Origin: Kiritimatiellia bacterium
GTDB lineage: Bacteria > Verrucomicrobiota > Kiritimatiellia > UBA8416 > JABMPJ01
NCBI GenBank assembly: GCA_030745755.1
Contig: JASLOA010000056.1
Span: 1 to 41,089 of the forward strand
DNA: 41,089 nucleotides
Reading direction: 5' to 3'
How positions within the stretch are numbered: the first letter of the stretch is position 1; every line of letters begins with the position of its first letter. The position numbers and the translations under genes are program-made. The notes below the pieces were generated by a model. That model was not told the DNA's origin. It saw nothing but the letters and a program-made list of their open reading frames with translations, and made no database searches. Of the stretch, positions 27,001-33,702 are shown piece by piece.

Positions 27001-27144
27001 GAAGCCGCCACCCAACCCCATCTCCTTCATCACGCGCAACTGACGGCGCAGTTCGCCCGGCTCAAGCTTCCCGTTCCACGCCCAAAACGGTTTCCCGCGA
27101 TACGCACTTCCCGGATTCGCGAATTCGTTGACCAACGGTTTCAT
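24001..27144 (-). CDS. Large glycoside hydrolase, GH106/alpha-L-rhamnosidase-like
   Basis: A 1047-residue protein without signal peptide, hence probably cytoplasmic. The N-terminal motifs PFWAWNGKLEPGELRRQL, MGLGGGFMHSRVGLGTAYLS and AWLYDEDRWPSGAAGG are those of GH106-type hydrolases, which cleave alpha-L-rhamnosides. A TIM-barrel part (to about residue 450) is followed by a Rossmann-like region, and the C-terminal 300 residues look like jelly-roll carbohydrate-binding folds (FLAMEQPCHWQIRLNG, MVCDYSAEG). Family assignment is by motif recall and the exact sugar is unknown. About 26 residues near 495-518 (around KGAARGAALHKSPGP) are encoded by a palindromic repeat at 25597-25647 that keeps the frame open; the family joins ASV directly to LRVGK. 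The start at 27144 has only a weak RBS. Confidence 0.75.
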   Translation of the reverse strand: MKPLVNEFANPGSAYRGKPFWAWNGKLEPGELRRQLRVMKEMGLGGGFMHSRVGLGTAYLSEKWFECVQACIDECKKLDMEAWLYDEDRWPSGAAGGLVTQDPKYRMHRLVCNRYEAGEDFTWQDTTLAAFTANVSGTTASNVKRIKRGAAPTGLAEDACILEFCDQPMPCTSWYNGYTYLDTLDHEAVQEFIRVTHEAYKRECGDDFGKTVPGIFTDEPNYGHGARNQAPWTRFFRRTFRERYGYDIVAHLPEVFFNIEGREFPRARYHFYDCATFLFVDAFARQIGEWCDANGLQHTGHVLMEDTLSQQRNAVGSAMRFYEYMQAPGMDLLTEKWRIYDVAKGVSSVAHQFGRKWRLTETYGCTGWDFPFAGHKALGDWQVALGINLRCQHLSWYTMAGQAKRDYPAGIFDHSPWWPMYRKVEDYFARVLSVMTRGEEVRDLLVIHPIESGWVKLGDDAHAYDQALIDLRDTLLKATIDFDYGEEDILARHASVRKGAARGAALHKSPGPACRAEPCSALLRVGKAQYTTVLVPSLITIRSTTLKLLGRFLKAGGRVVFAGEVPRFVDGERTDRVVAFASACEKAPAKGRRLAERVEHCRRVSITDGAGDQIAPALSLLREDKDNAYLFVCNTGHSTAQLKKPQMDDVYVRDRQTAFDDVRIEGLAGFAGHPVELDPDTGAENAADAKVVNGVWRITTSLPALGSRLFVIPRRKQRRLPDPRLRLKPVSTKALAGAWDYELTEPNVFLLDWVELKVGKGRRQKSQHILLADYAIRDALGIPRRGGQMVQPWAREKEAHPTTTPVTLRYTFDVKTRPARELFLAMEQPCHWQIRLNGNPVSTDAHAGWWVDQSCRKLPLSAAMLVEGKNVLEMVCDYSAEGPDLEHVYLLGAFGVKVVDHHPVMTTLPATLRPGDWGGQGLAFYSGSVIYRRKVKVGKLRKRERLLLQVPDYKGSVVRVWGGGTEAGLLAWDPNELDVTDEVKDGVIDLGIEVIAHRRNSHGPLQLKDRWPAWHGPAEFVAKHEKTPRYYTVPCGLLKAPMLETVA
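25597..25647. repeat. Palindromic repeat, family E, inserted in frame in the hydrolase gene
   Basis: GGCCCTACAC (25597-25606) and GTGTAGGGCC (25624-25633) are perfect inverted copies, followed by a second palindrome GCCGCACCGCGTGCGGC (25631-25647). The latter recurs after the URO-D gene at 35736-35750. It is transcribed and translated as part of the hydrolase. Confidence 0.75.
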
Positions 27145-27172
27145 GCCGATCCCTTATGCTAAATGTTCAACA

Positions 27173-27604
27173 TCACTCACCAATACCCAACGCCCTACTC
27201 CTGGAGCCCGGCGGGCCTCCGCCGGTTAGGGCGGCGGCGGCCTCTTCTGCCGCGAGCATCGAATGCGCGTCCTGGATGGTCGCGCAAAGCGGCTTCTCGC
27301 ACAGCACACTCGCGCCGTTCGCCAGCGCCAGTTCGGTCTGTGAACGGTGGAAGTGGATCGGTGACACGATCATAACCAGGTCAGCCTCGCCACCCGAGTC
27401 GTAGAAGGCCTCCAGGGAATCGAACAGGGGCACCCCGCTTTCCCGCAGCTCTGTCAGCCGTGAGCAACCTTCTGGTGCTGGGTCGATACCGCCGACGATT
27501 GTGAAATCCGTGTCACGGGGCCTGTCAAGCAACTCGTCCACATAGACCTGTCCATGCCCCCCGATCCCAACCAGCGCAACGCGTACAGCAGTAGTGCTTG
27601 CCAT
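27173..27604 (-). pseudogene. Gfo/Idh/MocA oxidoreductase, N-terminal fragment truncated by a repeat
   Basis: The 143-residue frame begins MASTTAVRVALVGIGGHGQVYV, an NAD(P)-binding Rossmann start. It keeps the classic elements IVGGIDP, FDSLEAFY, LVMIVSPIHFH and the EKP motif (LCEKPLCA) near residue 102. It ends soon after helix LAAEEAAAAL, where a palindromic repeat (27201-27241) supplies the last residues and the stop. A full enzyme has about 350-400 residues with a C-terminal substrate domain, so this is only the cofactor domain. The start has GAGAGGAC upstream. It lies 28 bp before the large hydrolase on the same strand, which suggests a former sugar-oxidising operon. Confidence 0.8.
27201..27241. 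repeat. Palindromic repeat, family D, copy 1
   Basis: CTGGAGCCCGGCGGGCCTCC and the following GCCGG/GGCGGC stretch. Its reverse complement matches 29416-29470 over almost all positions (GGCGGAGGCCCGCCGGGCT shared). It terminates the truncated oxidoreductase. Confidence 0.75.
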
Positions 27605-27725
27605 GTCCTCTCACGTCCTCTCCACAGACTCCTGAAAGCAGTACCTTCACCCATCACAACAGGGATGTCCAGCCCTTGCGCAGGAAGGCGTGCCGATAAC
27701 AGACGGAAGAGCGTTGATGATCGTG

Positions 27726-27754
27726 TTGCAGCGCCATCACTGCGCTGCTACAAT
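27726..27754 (+). promoter_or_regulatory. Promoter of the small lipoprotein
   Basis: TTGCAG (27726-27731), a 17-bp spacer, TACAAT (27749-27754). The ATG follows 23 bp later after AGAAGGAG. Good -10 and spacing make this the best promoter-like site in the window. Confidence 0.5.
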
Positions 27755-27777
27755 CCGAGAACAGAAGGAGATTACTT

Positions 27778-27942
27778 ATGGATAAGCGAATACGGAACTG
27801 GTGTGTGATCATTGCGGCTACCGGTTTGGCCGGTCTCGTCATGCTGGGGTGCAACGACAGCGACTCGGGCGGCTCATCCGATGGCGGAGGCGGCGGCGGG
27901 GGTGGCGCTGATGCGGGCGTCGGCTCCGTCACCCGACAGTAA
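27778..27942 (+). CDS. Small glycine-rich lipoprotein, possibly shortened by a stop
   Basis: ATG 27778 after AGAAGGAG encodes 54 residues. There are basic residues (MDKRIRN), a hydrophobic helix, then LVMLGC, a lipobox with the cysteine at residue 25; after signal peptidase II cleavage and lipidation about 30 residues remain, mostly Gly, Ser and Asp. The stop is TAA at 27940-27942. The frame stays open after it to TAG 28093-28095 and reads as a Pro-rich tail (NTPFFQQKGPLQNT, LEVPGYDPLNPTLFLG). So either a longer lipoprotein of about 105 codons has acquired a stop, or the second half is a separate small frame (GTG 27955). Function unknown. Confidence 0.6.
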   Translation: MDKRIRNWCVIIAATGLAGLVMLGCNDSDSGGSSDGGGGGGGGADAGVGSVTRQ

Positions 27943-28103
27943 CCCGGGCCATCCGTGTTGAACACCCCGTTCTTCCAGCAGAAAGGACCGCTGCAGAACA
28001 CGACATCCATCATCGACCCGCTGGAGGTCCCCGGCTACGACCCGCTCAACCCAACACTCTTCCTGGGGGCACGCGCTGCCGAACCGCCTCCGTAGGTTCG
28101 CGG

Positions 28104-29264
28104 TCAGGCGAACTCCAGCGCGCGCTTGCGGTAGTGGAGGTAGTTCTCGTAGGAGACCTCCTCGGGGACCCCGTGGTCGCAGGTGGGGATGTAGCCGCCA
28201 CGGGCCTGCATCGCAGGGAAGATCCGATCGACCATCTCGTCGATCGCCTCCTTGCTCTTGGCCAGGATGCGCTTGTCGATGCCGCCGGTCATGACCAGGT
28301 CGGGGTACTGCTGCCCGATCTCGACCACGTCACAGCCCGACGCCACTTCGAACGGGCTCATCACGTCCATACCCAGCTCGCCGTAGACCGGGATCGTCGG
28401 TGTTGCCCAGCCATCCGTGTCGACTTGGAAGTAGAGATGACGGTCCTTGTCGATCTGGCGCGACTTGATGGCGCTGATGACTTCCTGGTAATAGGGAAAC
28501 AGGAACTCGCGCATCATATCCGGCGAGATCAGGGGGCCGTTGTTGTAGCAGATGTCCTCGGCGATGAATAACTCGTCGAGCGTCACATACTCCTGGTGCC
28601 GGCTGATCACCGCCTGCGCCAGCTTCAGCCAGGTCTGCATGCAGTCATGGATCAGCTCCGGCTCGTCGTAGAACTTGTAGAGCAGGTCGCCCGGGCCGAT
28701 GAGGCTGCGCAGGTACATGTAGCCGCCCACCATGTGCTGGGCAATCATCATGCCCTGCCCCGCCGCGGCTCGAGCGTTATCCATCTGCTCATCAAGCTTC
28801 TCGTATCGCTCGGGGGTGTCGGGATTCATCCGCCACTTGCAGTTCTCCTCCCACGTCTTCATGTCCTTCACCGGGTGATCGACATACTCCGGCATGAACC
28901 CGCTACGCCGGCCTTTGAAGCAGAGGACGTGTCGCCCGGCAAAATCCTGCACCAGCTCGTGTTCGCCGCGGTCCTCCAAAACCTTCGTCTCGAAGCACGG
29001 CGAGAAGCCCGCTTCGCACCAGCCCAGTCCACCGATCGCGTGCTTTCCGGCCGGATCGTAACCGAACAGCTCACCGCGCGGCACATCCTCCGGCATCCCC
29101 TGCTCCGCCCACTGCTCAAGACAGTAATACCCGAACTCACGCTGTACAAACGGCGCCCCGGGCGTAATCGCATACGTATCCCGCAGCTTCCGCGCCCCCT
29201 CACACATCCGCTCACGCGGCACCATCCCGTGCACCCCATCCAGCTTCTCGGCCTCATCACTCAT
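28104..29264 (-). CDS. Uroporphyrinogen-decarboxylase-family protein (methyltransferase-like), copy 1
   Basis: A 386-residue URO-D superfamily TIM barrel. ATG 29264 follows GGAGGGTG; the upstream frame has no RBS. It is far from true HemE and closer to the MtaA/CmuA-like corrinoid methyltransferase branch and its many uncharacterised relatives in PVC bacteria. Two motifs stand out: YFQVDTDGW near residue 279, where methyltransferases have HxCG, and GGYIPTCDHGVPEEVSYENY near the C-terminus, the CDH segment that can bind zinc. Other segments: WRMNPDTPERYEKL, DLLYKFYDEPELI, FIAEDICYNNGPLISPDMM. No corrinoid protein is adjacent. A paralogue lies at 34609. Substrate unknown; likely part of carbohydrate or one-carbon catabolism. 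Confidence 0.75.
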   Translation of the reverse strand: MSDEAEKLDGVHGMVPRERMCEGARKLRDTYAITPGAPFVQREFGYYCLEQWAEQGMPEDVPRGELFGYDPAGKHAIGGLGWCEAGFSPCFETKVLEDRGEHELVQDFAGRHVLCFKGRRSGFMPEYVDHPVKDMKTWEENCKWRMNPDTPERYEKLDEQMDNARAAAGQGMMIAQHMVGGYMYLRSLIGPGDLLYKFYDEPELIHDCMQTWLKLAQAVISRHQEYVTLDELFIAEDICYNNGPLISPDMMREFLFPYYQEVISAIKSRQIDKDRHLYFQVDTDGWATPTIPVYGELGMDVMSPFEVASGCDVVEIGQQYPDLVMTGGIDKRILAKSKEAIDEMVDRIFPAMQARGGYIPTCDHGVPEEVSYENYLHYRKRALEFA

Positions 29265-29312
29265 AACACCCTCCATACATCTTCCGACACTACACAACCT
29301 TCTCGCGAACCC

Positions 29313-29340
29313 AATCTAAGCATAGACAATGCCGTCGCAA
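29313..29340 (-). promoter_or_regulatory. Possible promoter of URO-D gene 1 with embedded ATAGACAA
   Basis: On the minus strand TTGCGA (29340-29335), a 16-bp spacer and TAGATT (29318-29313). The spacer contains ATAGACAA (29322-29329, plus strand), the octamer that recurs near AraC-linked genes. Extended match AAGCATAGACAATG with the site at 40904-40916. Confidence 0.35.
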
Positions 29341-29415
29341 GAATGCATAGTTCATCGCACTGCATATATATTTCCTCACACCATGCCAGTCGGCAGAACG
29401 TTTCGGCACGAGATT

Positions 29416-29470
29416 TGGAGCGCGGCGGGCCTCCGCCGCCCTATCCCGGCGGAGGCCCGCCGGGCTCCAG
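29416..29470. repeat. Palindromic repeat, family D, copy 2
   Basis: GGCGGGCCTCCGCC and GGCGGAGGCCCGCC are inverted arms around CCCTATCCC. It ends a few bases before the AraC gene start (29477) and overlaps its leader. It is inverted relative to the copy at 27201-27241. Confidence 0.75.
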
Positions 29471-29476
29471 CTACTG

Positions 29477-30304
29477 ATGAATGACAGGATCGACATTAAG
29501 AGGGGCACCAGAGATCGCCCATCCGCCGCACCCGGCCCCGCACGCGCTCTCTCGGTGAACCTGAAGCGTATCTGGAACGTGCGGGCAGACAGGTCGTACG
29601 ACATCAGGTGCAACCGCGGGCAACGGGTTCTGGTCACGATGCGGACACTGGAGGGCACCGGCGAACTCCGGCTCGAGGGCCGCGCGCCGATCGTCCTGTC
29701 CTCCAACTCCCTGATCACCCTCGAACAGCCGCGCCTTCGGCGCTACCGCTGCACCACCGCGCCCTGGACGTTCTGGTGGTTCGAGTACACGACCGCCGAC
29801 CCGTTCCAGACCGCCCTGAACACGCCCTACCAGGCCGCTGGCGATACACGTGACGCGGCAGATTTCGAAGAGACCTTCACCAAGTTGCAGCATCCCTCGG
29901 CCGCCCAGCGCGCTATCGCGTCGGCCACTTTCGCCGCCATGCTGCATCGCTGGTTCGCCGAGGTCCGCCTCCACACCGCGCCCTCGTCGCACCGCCGTGT
30001 CATCGAGGTCATGATCGATCGGATTCATGCCGACCTGTCGGCCGACTGGTCACTCCCGCGCCTCCACGCCGAGGCCGGACTGGGCGAGACCCTCTTCCGC
30101 CGCGAATTCAAGGCCGCCACCGGTCTTACTCCCGCCCGCTTCATCCGCCAGGCCCGCCTCCACGCCGCCGCCCAGATGATCGAACAGGGCACCTACACCC
30201 TCGCCGCCATCGCCGAACAGCTCAACTTCTCCAGCCCCTTCCACCTCAGCACCGCCTTCAAGCAGCAGTTCGGGATCCGCCCCTCCCAGCTCACCCGTTC
30301 GTAA
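29477..30304 (+). CDS. AraC-family transcriptional regulator 1
   Basis: A 275-residue regulator. The N-terminal half (about 1-165) is a variable sensor with beta-strands (RVLVTMRTLEGTG, SNSLITLEQP) typical of a cupin-like ligand domain. The C-terminal AraC DNA-binding domain (about 175-273) has two HTH motifs, seen as LHAEAGLGETLFRREFKAATG and LAAIAEQLNFSSPFHLSTAFK, followed by the closing FGIRPSQ. It diverges from the URO-D gene 1 across 212 bp, so regulation of that gene is likely. ATG 29477 is chosen; the leader holds repeat 29416-29470, and no strong RBS is visible. Confidence 0.88.
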   Translation: MNDRIDIKRGTRDRPSAAPGPARALSVNLKRIWNVRADRSYDIRCNRGQRVLVTMRTLEGTGELRLEGRAPIVLSSNSLITLEQPRLRRYRCTTAPWTFWWFEYTTADPFQTALNTPYQAAGDTRDAADFEETFTKLQHPSAAQRAIASATFAAMLHRWFAEVRLHTAPSSHRRVIEVMIDRIHADLSADWSLPRLHAEAGLGETLFRREFKAATGLTPARFIRQARLHAAAQMIEQGTYTLAAIAEQLNFSSPFHLSTAFKQQFGIRPSQLTRS

Positions 30305-30578
30305 CCACCTATCCGGCCACCCCAGTCCTCCACCCCCTCCTGAAAACCCAATGGTTTCGTAGAGCCGATTCCTGGTCCCGCCATCGGTGACTCGATTTAC
30401 GTGGATGATTCAAGCCGCAAAATCCCGTCAAATGGGCTCGACAGCACCTCGCGAACGAAAGAAGGACGCACCCACGACAGGTACTGCGCCCTGAAACATC
30501 TGGGGCTGTCTGCGGCGACAGTTGCGTGCTTGCCGCTGGTTGCTCCTGATCGGGGCATCCCGGGAGTACCTCGCGGAG
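30305..30578 (+). pseudogene. Intergenic region with a Tat-signal-like relic
   Basis: No complete gene. Around 30470-30545 the plus strand reads THDRYCALKHLGLSAATVA CLPLV, which resembles the hydrophobic end of a Tat signal peptide of the kind RRxFLKHLGLSAA, with the twin-arginine damaged or shifted. Nothing of the expected mature protein follows; the frame ends at 30593 inside the end of the ATPase gene. Best explained as the decayed 5' end of a secreted oxidoreductase or hydrolase. Confidence 0.3.
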
Positions 30579-31700
30579 TCAGAGCTCCTGTGTGAGAAGC
30601 CAGGTGCGGAAGAAAGGGCTGAAGAATCTGTAGCCCTCGGTGCTATCGTAGATCAGGCCGCGGTCGGAAAGCCGGTTGATCGCCCGTGTTACCGAAGAAG
30701 GTTGCGCGACTCCGGCGGCCGTCAAGAACTCCTTGGAGGTAGGTGAGGCGCCGCCGACACGCGCCAGACCAACCAGAACACGCACCTGTCCCGGGGTGAG
30801 CAGTTCGATAATGCGCGAGTTTGATTCATGTTCGGCCCGGTGGATGCGTTCCAGTCCGTGCGGAACCGTTTCCGCCTCGATCGTCTCGCCCTGGGATGTA
30901 AAGTTCCAGATCTCGGAACATAGTTGCTGCACGTCACCGGTGATATCGCAAGCGGCGTCAAAGATGGCGTCGAGTGCAGCTGAGGAAGCGCCTCGCTTTC
31001 CTGTGGCAAACTTATCTCTGATATAGGGGACGTAGACCGAACGTTCGATAGGCTCCACGTTGACTGAAGCCGCCGACTTGTAGAACGGCCGGTCAGGGCT
31101 ATTGAAGATCTGGTCCATCAAGTTGCGGGTGCTGCCGAGGTAGAAGTAGGTTACGTGCGACTGCAGCTGGATGGCTCCGCGCATGGTGGCCATCAGTGCT
31201 TCTGCCTGCGGAAGTTTGAGCAGCGCCTGAAACTCATCAAGCACAACAACCAGTGGGCATTTCTTGCCTTCGCGGGCAAGCGTATCGAGCACGCGTTCGA
31301 TCGACCGCGGGTCCTTGGCTGTATCTGCACTCGTGTCGACGGTGAAGCTGGGTTCACCTGAGTAGGGATCCAGCGCCACTTTGGGCCGTAGATGCGCGAA
31401 CCCTCGAATGATCTTCTCGATGGAGAGCCCTTGGCGTTGCTGATGAATCATGAACGCTTCGTATATGGCGCTCGCCAGGCTGTTGACATCCAACTTTCCC
31501 CAACAGTTGACATAGATGTACTTCGCCTTCTTGTGGGTCCGTAAGGTCTCGAGAACCGCAGATGTCTTGCCGATGCGGCGCACGCCGCGTATGACGCAGT
31601 TCTGATTCGAGTCGATATGCCCGCGCAAGGTGGACACCAACTCCGGGCGAGGGCAGAACTCCTGTCCGGTAATCGCTACTCCATGATGGAACGGGTTCAT
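30579..31700 (-). CDS. ATPase_2 (STAND-like) P-loop protein with winged-helix C-terminus
   Basis: A 373-residue protein. ATG 31700 follows TGGAGGAATC; the upstream open frame holds repeats rather than coding sequence. The Walker A is IRGVRRIGKTSAV (residues 38-50), the Walker B VVVLDEFQAL, and the sensor-like LGSTRNLMDQIF follows; this is the archaeal/bacterial ATPase_2 (COG1672-type) pattern. The last 100 residues (ELLTPGQVRVLVGLARVGGA, SSVTRAINRLSDRGLIY) look like a winged-helix DNA-binding domain. Members often act as autonomous, transfer-prone units of unknown function. Just upstream, at 31729-31763, are tandem TAACGCAAC-like units that may be its binding site. Confidence 0.75.
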   Translation of the reverse strand: MNPFHHGVAITGQEFCPRPELVSTLRGHIDSNQNCVIRGVRRIGKTSAVLETLRTHKKAKYIYVNCWGKLDVNSLASAIYEAFMIHQQRQGLSIEKIIRGFAHLRPKVALDPYSGEPSFTVDTSADTAKDPRSIERVLDTLAREGKKCPLVVVLDEFQALLKLPQAEALMATMRGAIQLQSHVTYFYLGSTRNLMDQIFNSPDRPFYKSAASVNVEPIERSVYVPYIRDKFATGKRGASSAALDAIFDAACDITGDVQQLCSEIWNFTSQGETIEAETVPHGLERIHRAEHESNSRIIELLTPGQVRVLVGLARVGGASPTSKEFLTAAGVAQPSSVTRAINRLSDRGLIYDSTEGYRFFSPFFRTWLLTQEL

Positions 31701-31728
31701 GATTCCTCCAGTCCATACGCCCAATACA

Positions 31729-31763
31729 GCATAACGCAACATGCGTAACGCAACTACGCAAAC
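31729..31763. repeat. Tandem iteron-like repeats upstream of the ATPase
   Basis: GCATAACGCAAC (31729-31740), GCGTAACGCAAC (31743-31754) and the partial TACGCAAAC (31755-31763) form a direct-repeat series 29-63 bp before the ATPase start. Spacing of 14 bp between the first two fits repeated binding on one DNA face with some offset. Confidence 0.6.
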
Positions 31764-32331
31764 CGTAGCACCACTCGGGAGATCATGTCAACTCCCTCGC
31801 ATCCAAGAGAATTCAGGGAGCAGTCTGCACCGTTGACCGCTCAACGATGGTGATTGGAGAAGCACCCGAGCGAACAGTCGGTTGCGGTGCATCTGCGGGG
31901 TATTTGCGGTGCATTCTCTCGCTGCTCTGTCTTCGCGGGGATGCCTATGGATCAGCTCACAGGGAGAATTGACTGTTACTTATTTTGTATATATGTAGTA
32001 GATCTTGTACATATTTGATTCTCACCGGGAGGAGACAATGCCCCAGGACGCGACTCTACACGTGAAGCTGGACAGCGCGCAAGAAGGCCACGATCACACC
32101 CGAGGTGCTCGACGAAGTCACGGATGGTGTTGTGGCCGGCTACTTCGCCCCCGTTCAACGGATTAGCGATCTCGCGTAGCGAGTCCTCTCGCGCCCAACG
32201 TTCCGACGTGCCCCATCAGTGAACGCGCGCGCCTGTCATAACCTGAGCCCTCACATGAGCACTTGACTCATCTGCTCAACGAACTGACGATGGGGACCGC
32301 CTTGGACTGCATGGAAGACTGGAGAGTCGCT
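31764..32331. other. 568-bp region with a broken small gene and direct repeats
   Basis: No intact gene recognised. It has two copies of TTGCGGTGCAT near 31884-31917, an AT-rich segment (31975-32022), and a strong Shine-Dalgarno GGGAGGAGACA before ATG 32038 (listed separately as a broken small gene). The rest to the start at 32332 shows nothing further. Confidence 0.5.
32038..32179 (+). pseudogene. Small frameshifted gene, antitoxin-like size
   Basis: ATG 32038 after GGGAGGAGACA begins MPQDATLHVKLDSA. In that frame it then becomes unlikely (many Arg, Cys) and stops at 32164-32166. Removing one C near 32080 gives KKATITPEVLDEVTDGVVAG and a stop at 32177-32179, about 46 residues in total. The size and TLHVKLDS start recall RelB/DinJ-type antitoxins, but the match is too short to be sure. 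No toxin partner is nearby. Confidence 0.3.
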
Positions 32332-32592
32332 ATGAACACGGAAGATCTGACCCGGAGTATTGATGAGTTGCCGGTCTTTGACACGCACTCACATCTCAAC
32401 GCCCCGGACAGACCTCTCGGCGCCCGGGGGTTCGGCGATGTCGGCCACTACTTCTGGTTGAGCCAACAGATGCAGGGGGTTGGCTGGCGAGAAAGCGAGA
32501 GGCTGGATCAGAACGCTGCTGAGGCGTACTTCGACGCGAACTGCTTGATCCCGGCGCCTGGCGCTATGACGAAGCGCATCAGTCCGTGGTGA
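32332..32592 (+). pseudogene. Uronate-isomerase/amidohydrolase-like, N-terminal fragment
   Basis: ATG 32332 after CTGGAGAG encodes LPVFDTHSHLNAPDRPLGA and HYFWLSQQMQGVGW, followed by AEAYFDAN. The DTHSH motif is the metal-binding start of amidohydrolase-superfamily proteins, and the following Phe-Trp region resembles glucuronate isomerases and their relatives. Homology stops near base 32535; beyond that the frame reads unrelated sequence and ends at 32592. The rest of the gene, about 300 residues or more, is missing, replaced by the C-terminal half of a GH112 phosphorylase in another frame. The end points to a deletion junction. Confidence 0.6.
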
Positions 32593-33683
32593 TTGACGAG
32601 GTGACTCCGTGGCATTTCTACTCGGTCAGTTTCCTCGCTCATTGCACCTGGGACGTCATCCACTGGTACAACCATACGGTCAACAACTGGGATGACGAGC
32701 CGCAGATGCCCATGGATCCGATCTATCCCGAGGTGAGGGAGAGGATCCGGGAAAACCTGGCGAGGTGGCTTGAGGAGAATCCCTACGTCGATGTCGTCCG
32801 ATTCACCTCCTTCTATTACCTGAATCACGGCGGCGGGATCTGCGACTACAGCCAGACCGTGAGTCCCCGCGCGCTCAAGCTCTTCGCAAAGAGATACGGC
32901 TATATGCCGACGGCCGAGTCCTTCATCCGGTGCGGCGCCTACAATCACACGGCCCAGGTGCCCGATCGCGCATACAGACAATGGATGGAGTTCATCCACG
33001 ACTTCTTCATGGAGATATCTGCTCCCTATATCGACATGGTGCACAAGGCGGGTAAGAAAGCGGTCTTCTTCCTTGGCGATCAATGGATAGGAAGCGAACC
33101 CTACGCGGCCGATTTCAAGAAACTGGGGATGGACGGGGCGGTCGGTGCGGTTTTCAGCGGGTTCGAAGCGCGCCTGGTCGGCGATCTCACTTCGGTTCCG
33201 GTGACAGAGATCCGTTTCCACCCCTATTTCTTTCCCAAGGAAGTCACTGGCAAGCCGACCTTCAGTGAAGGCGGCGAGCCCGTTCGCGATCTTGAGATCT
33301 ATTGGCGCGACGTCAGACGAGCCTGCCTGCGGGTGAAGATCAACCGCATAGGGTTCGGCGGAATCATCTCCTTGCTGGAAGGATATCCCGATTTCGTGGA
33401 TTACGTCGGAGTGGTTAGCTGCCAGGCCCGCCGGATTGCCGCTTGTCACCTGGAGGGCGCTCCCTGGCAGGCTCCCGTCAAGGTGGCCGGCAAGGAAGAC
33501 CAGTGGAACATCTGGCAGAGCGACAATCCCTACCTGGAATGTGCCTGGTTCCCAGAATCCAAGAAGCTGATCGTCGTGAACAACTCTGATGAGACACAGA
33601 CGGGCACCATCACCGGCGATGACGGAGTAAAGTACCCTGTCGAGCTTTCAAGGCTGGAACTGAGCGACTGCCAGCTTAGCTAA
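32586..33683 (+). pseudogene. GH112 galactosyl-N-acetylhexosamine phosphorylase, C-terminal fragment
   Basis: From GTG 32586 the frame gives 365 residues; it is open and homologous for some codons upstream (PGAWRYDEAHQS). It matches 1,3-beta-galactosyl-N-acetylhexosamine phosphorylases (lacto-N-biose/galacto-N-biose phosphorylase, about 720-750 residues): VTPWHFYSVSFLAHCTWD, DVVRFTSFYYLNHGG, KAVFFLGDQWIGSEPY, FHPYFFPKEVTG and INRIGFGGIISL. The N-terminal part of the catalytic barrel is missing, so it is unlikely to be active. No proper RBS precedes it. It is joined to a truncated amidohydrolase-like gene near 32535-32550. GH112 enzymes handle host or mucin glycans, so the loss hints at a past diet of such sugars. 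Confidence 0.7.
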
Positions 33684-33702
33684 CCGGCCGCCGTCCCACC
33701 TA

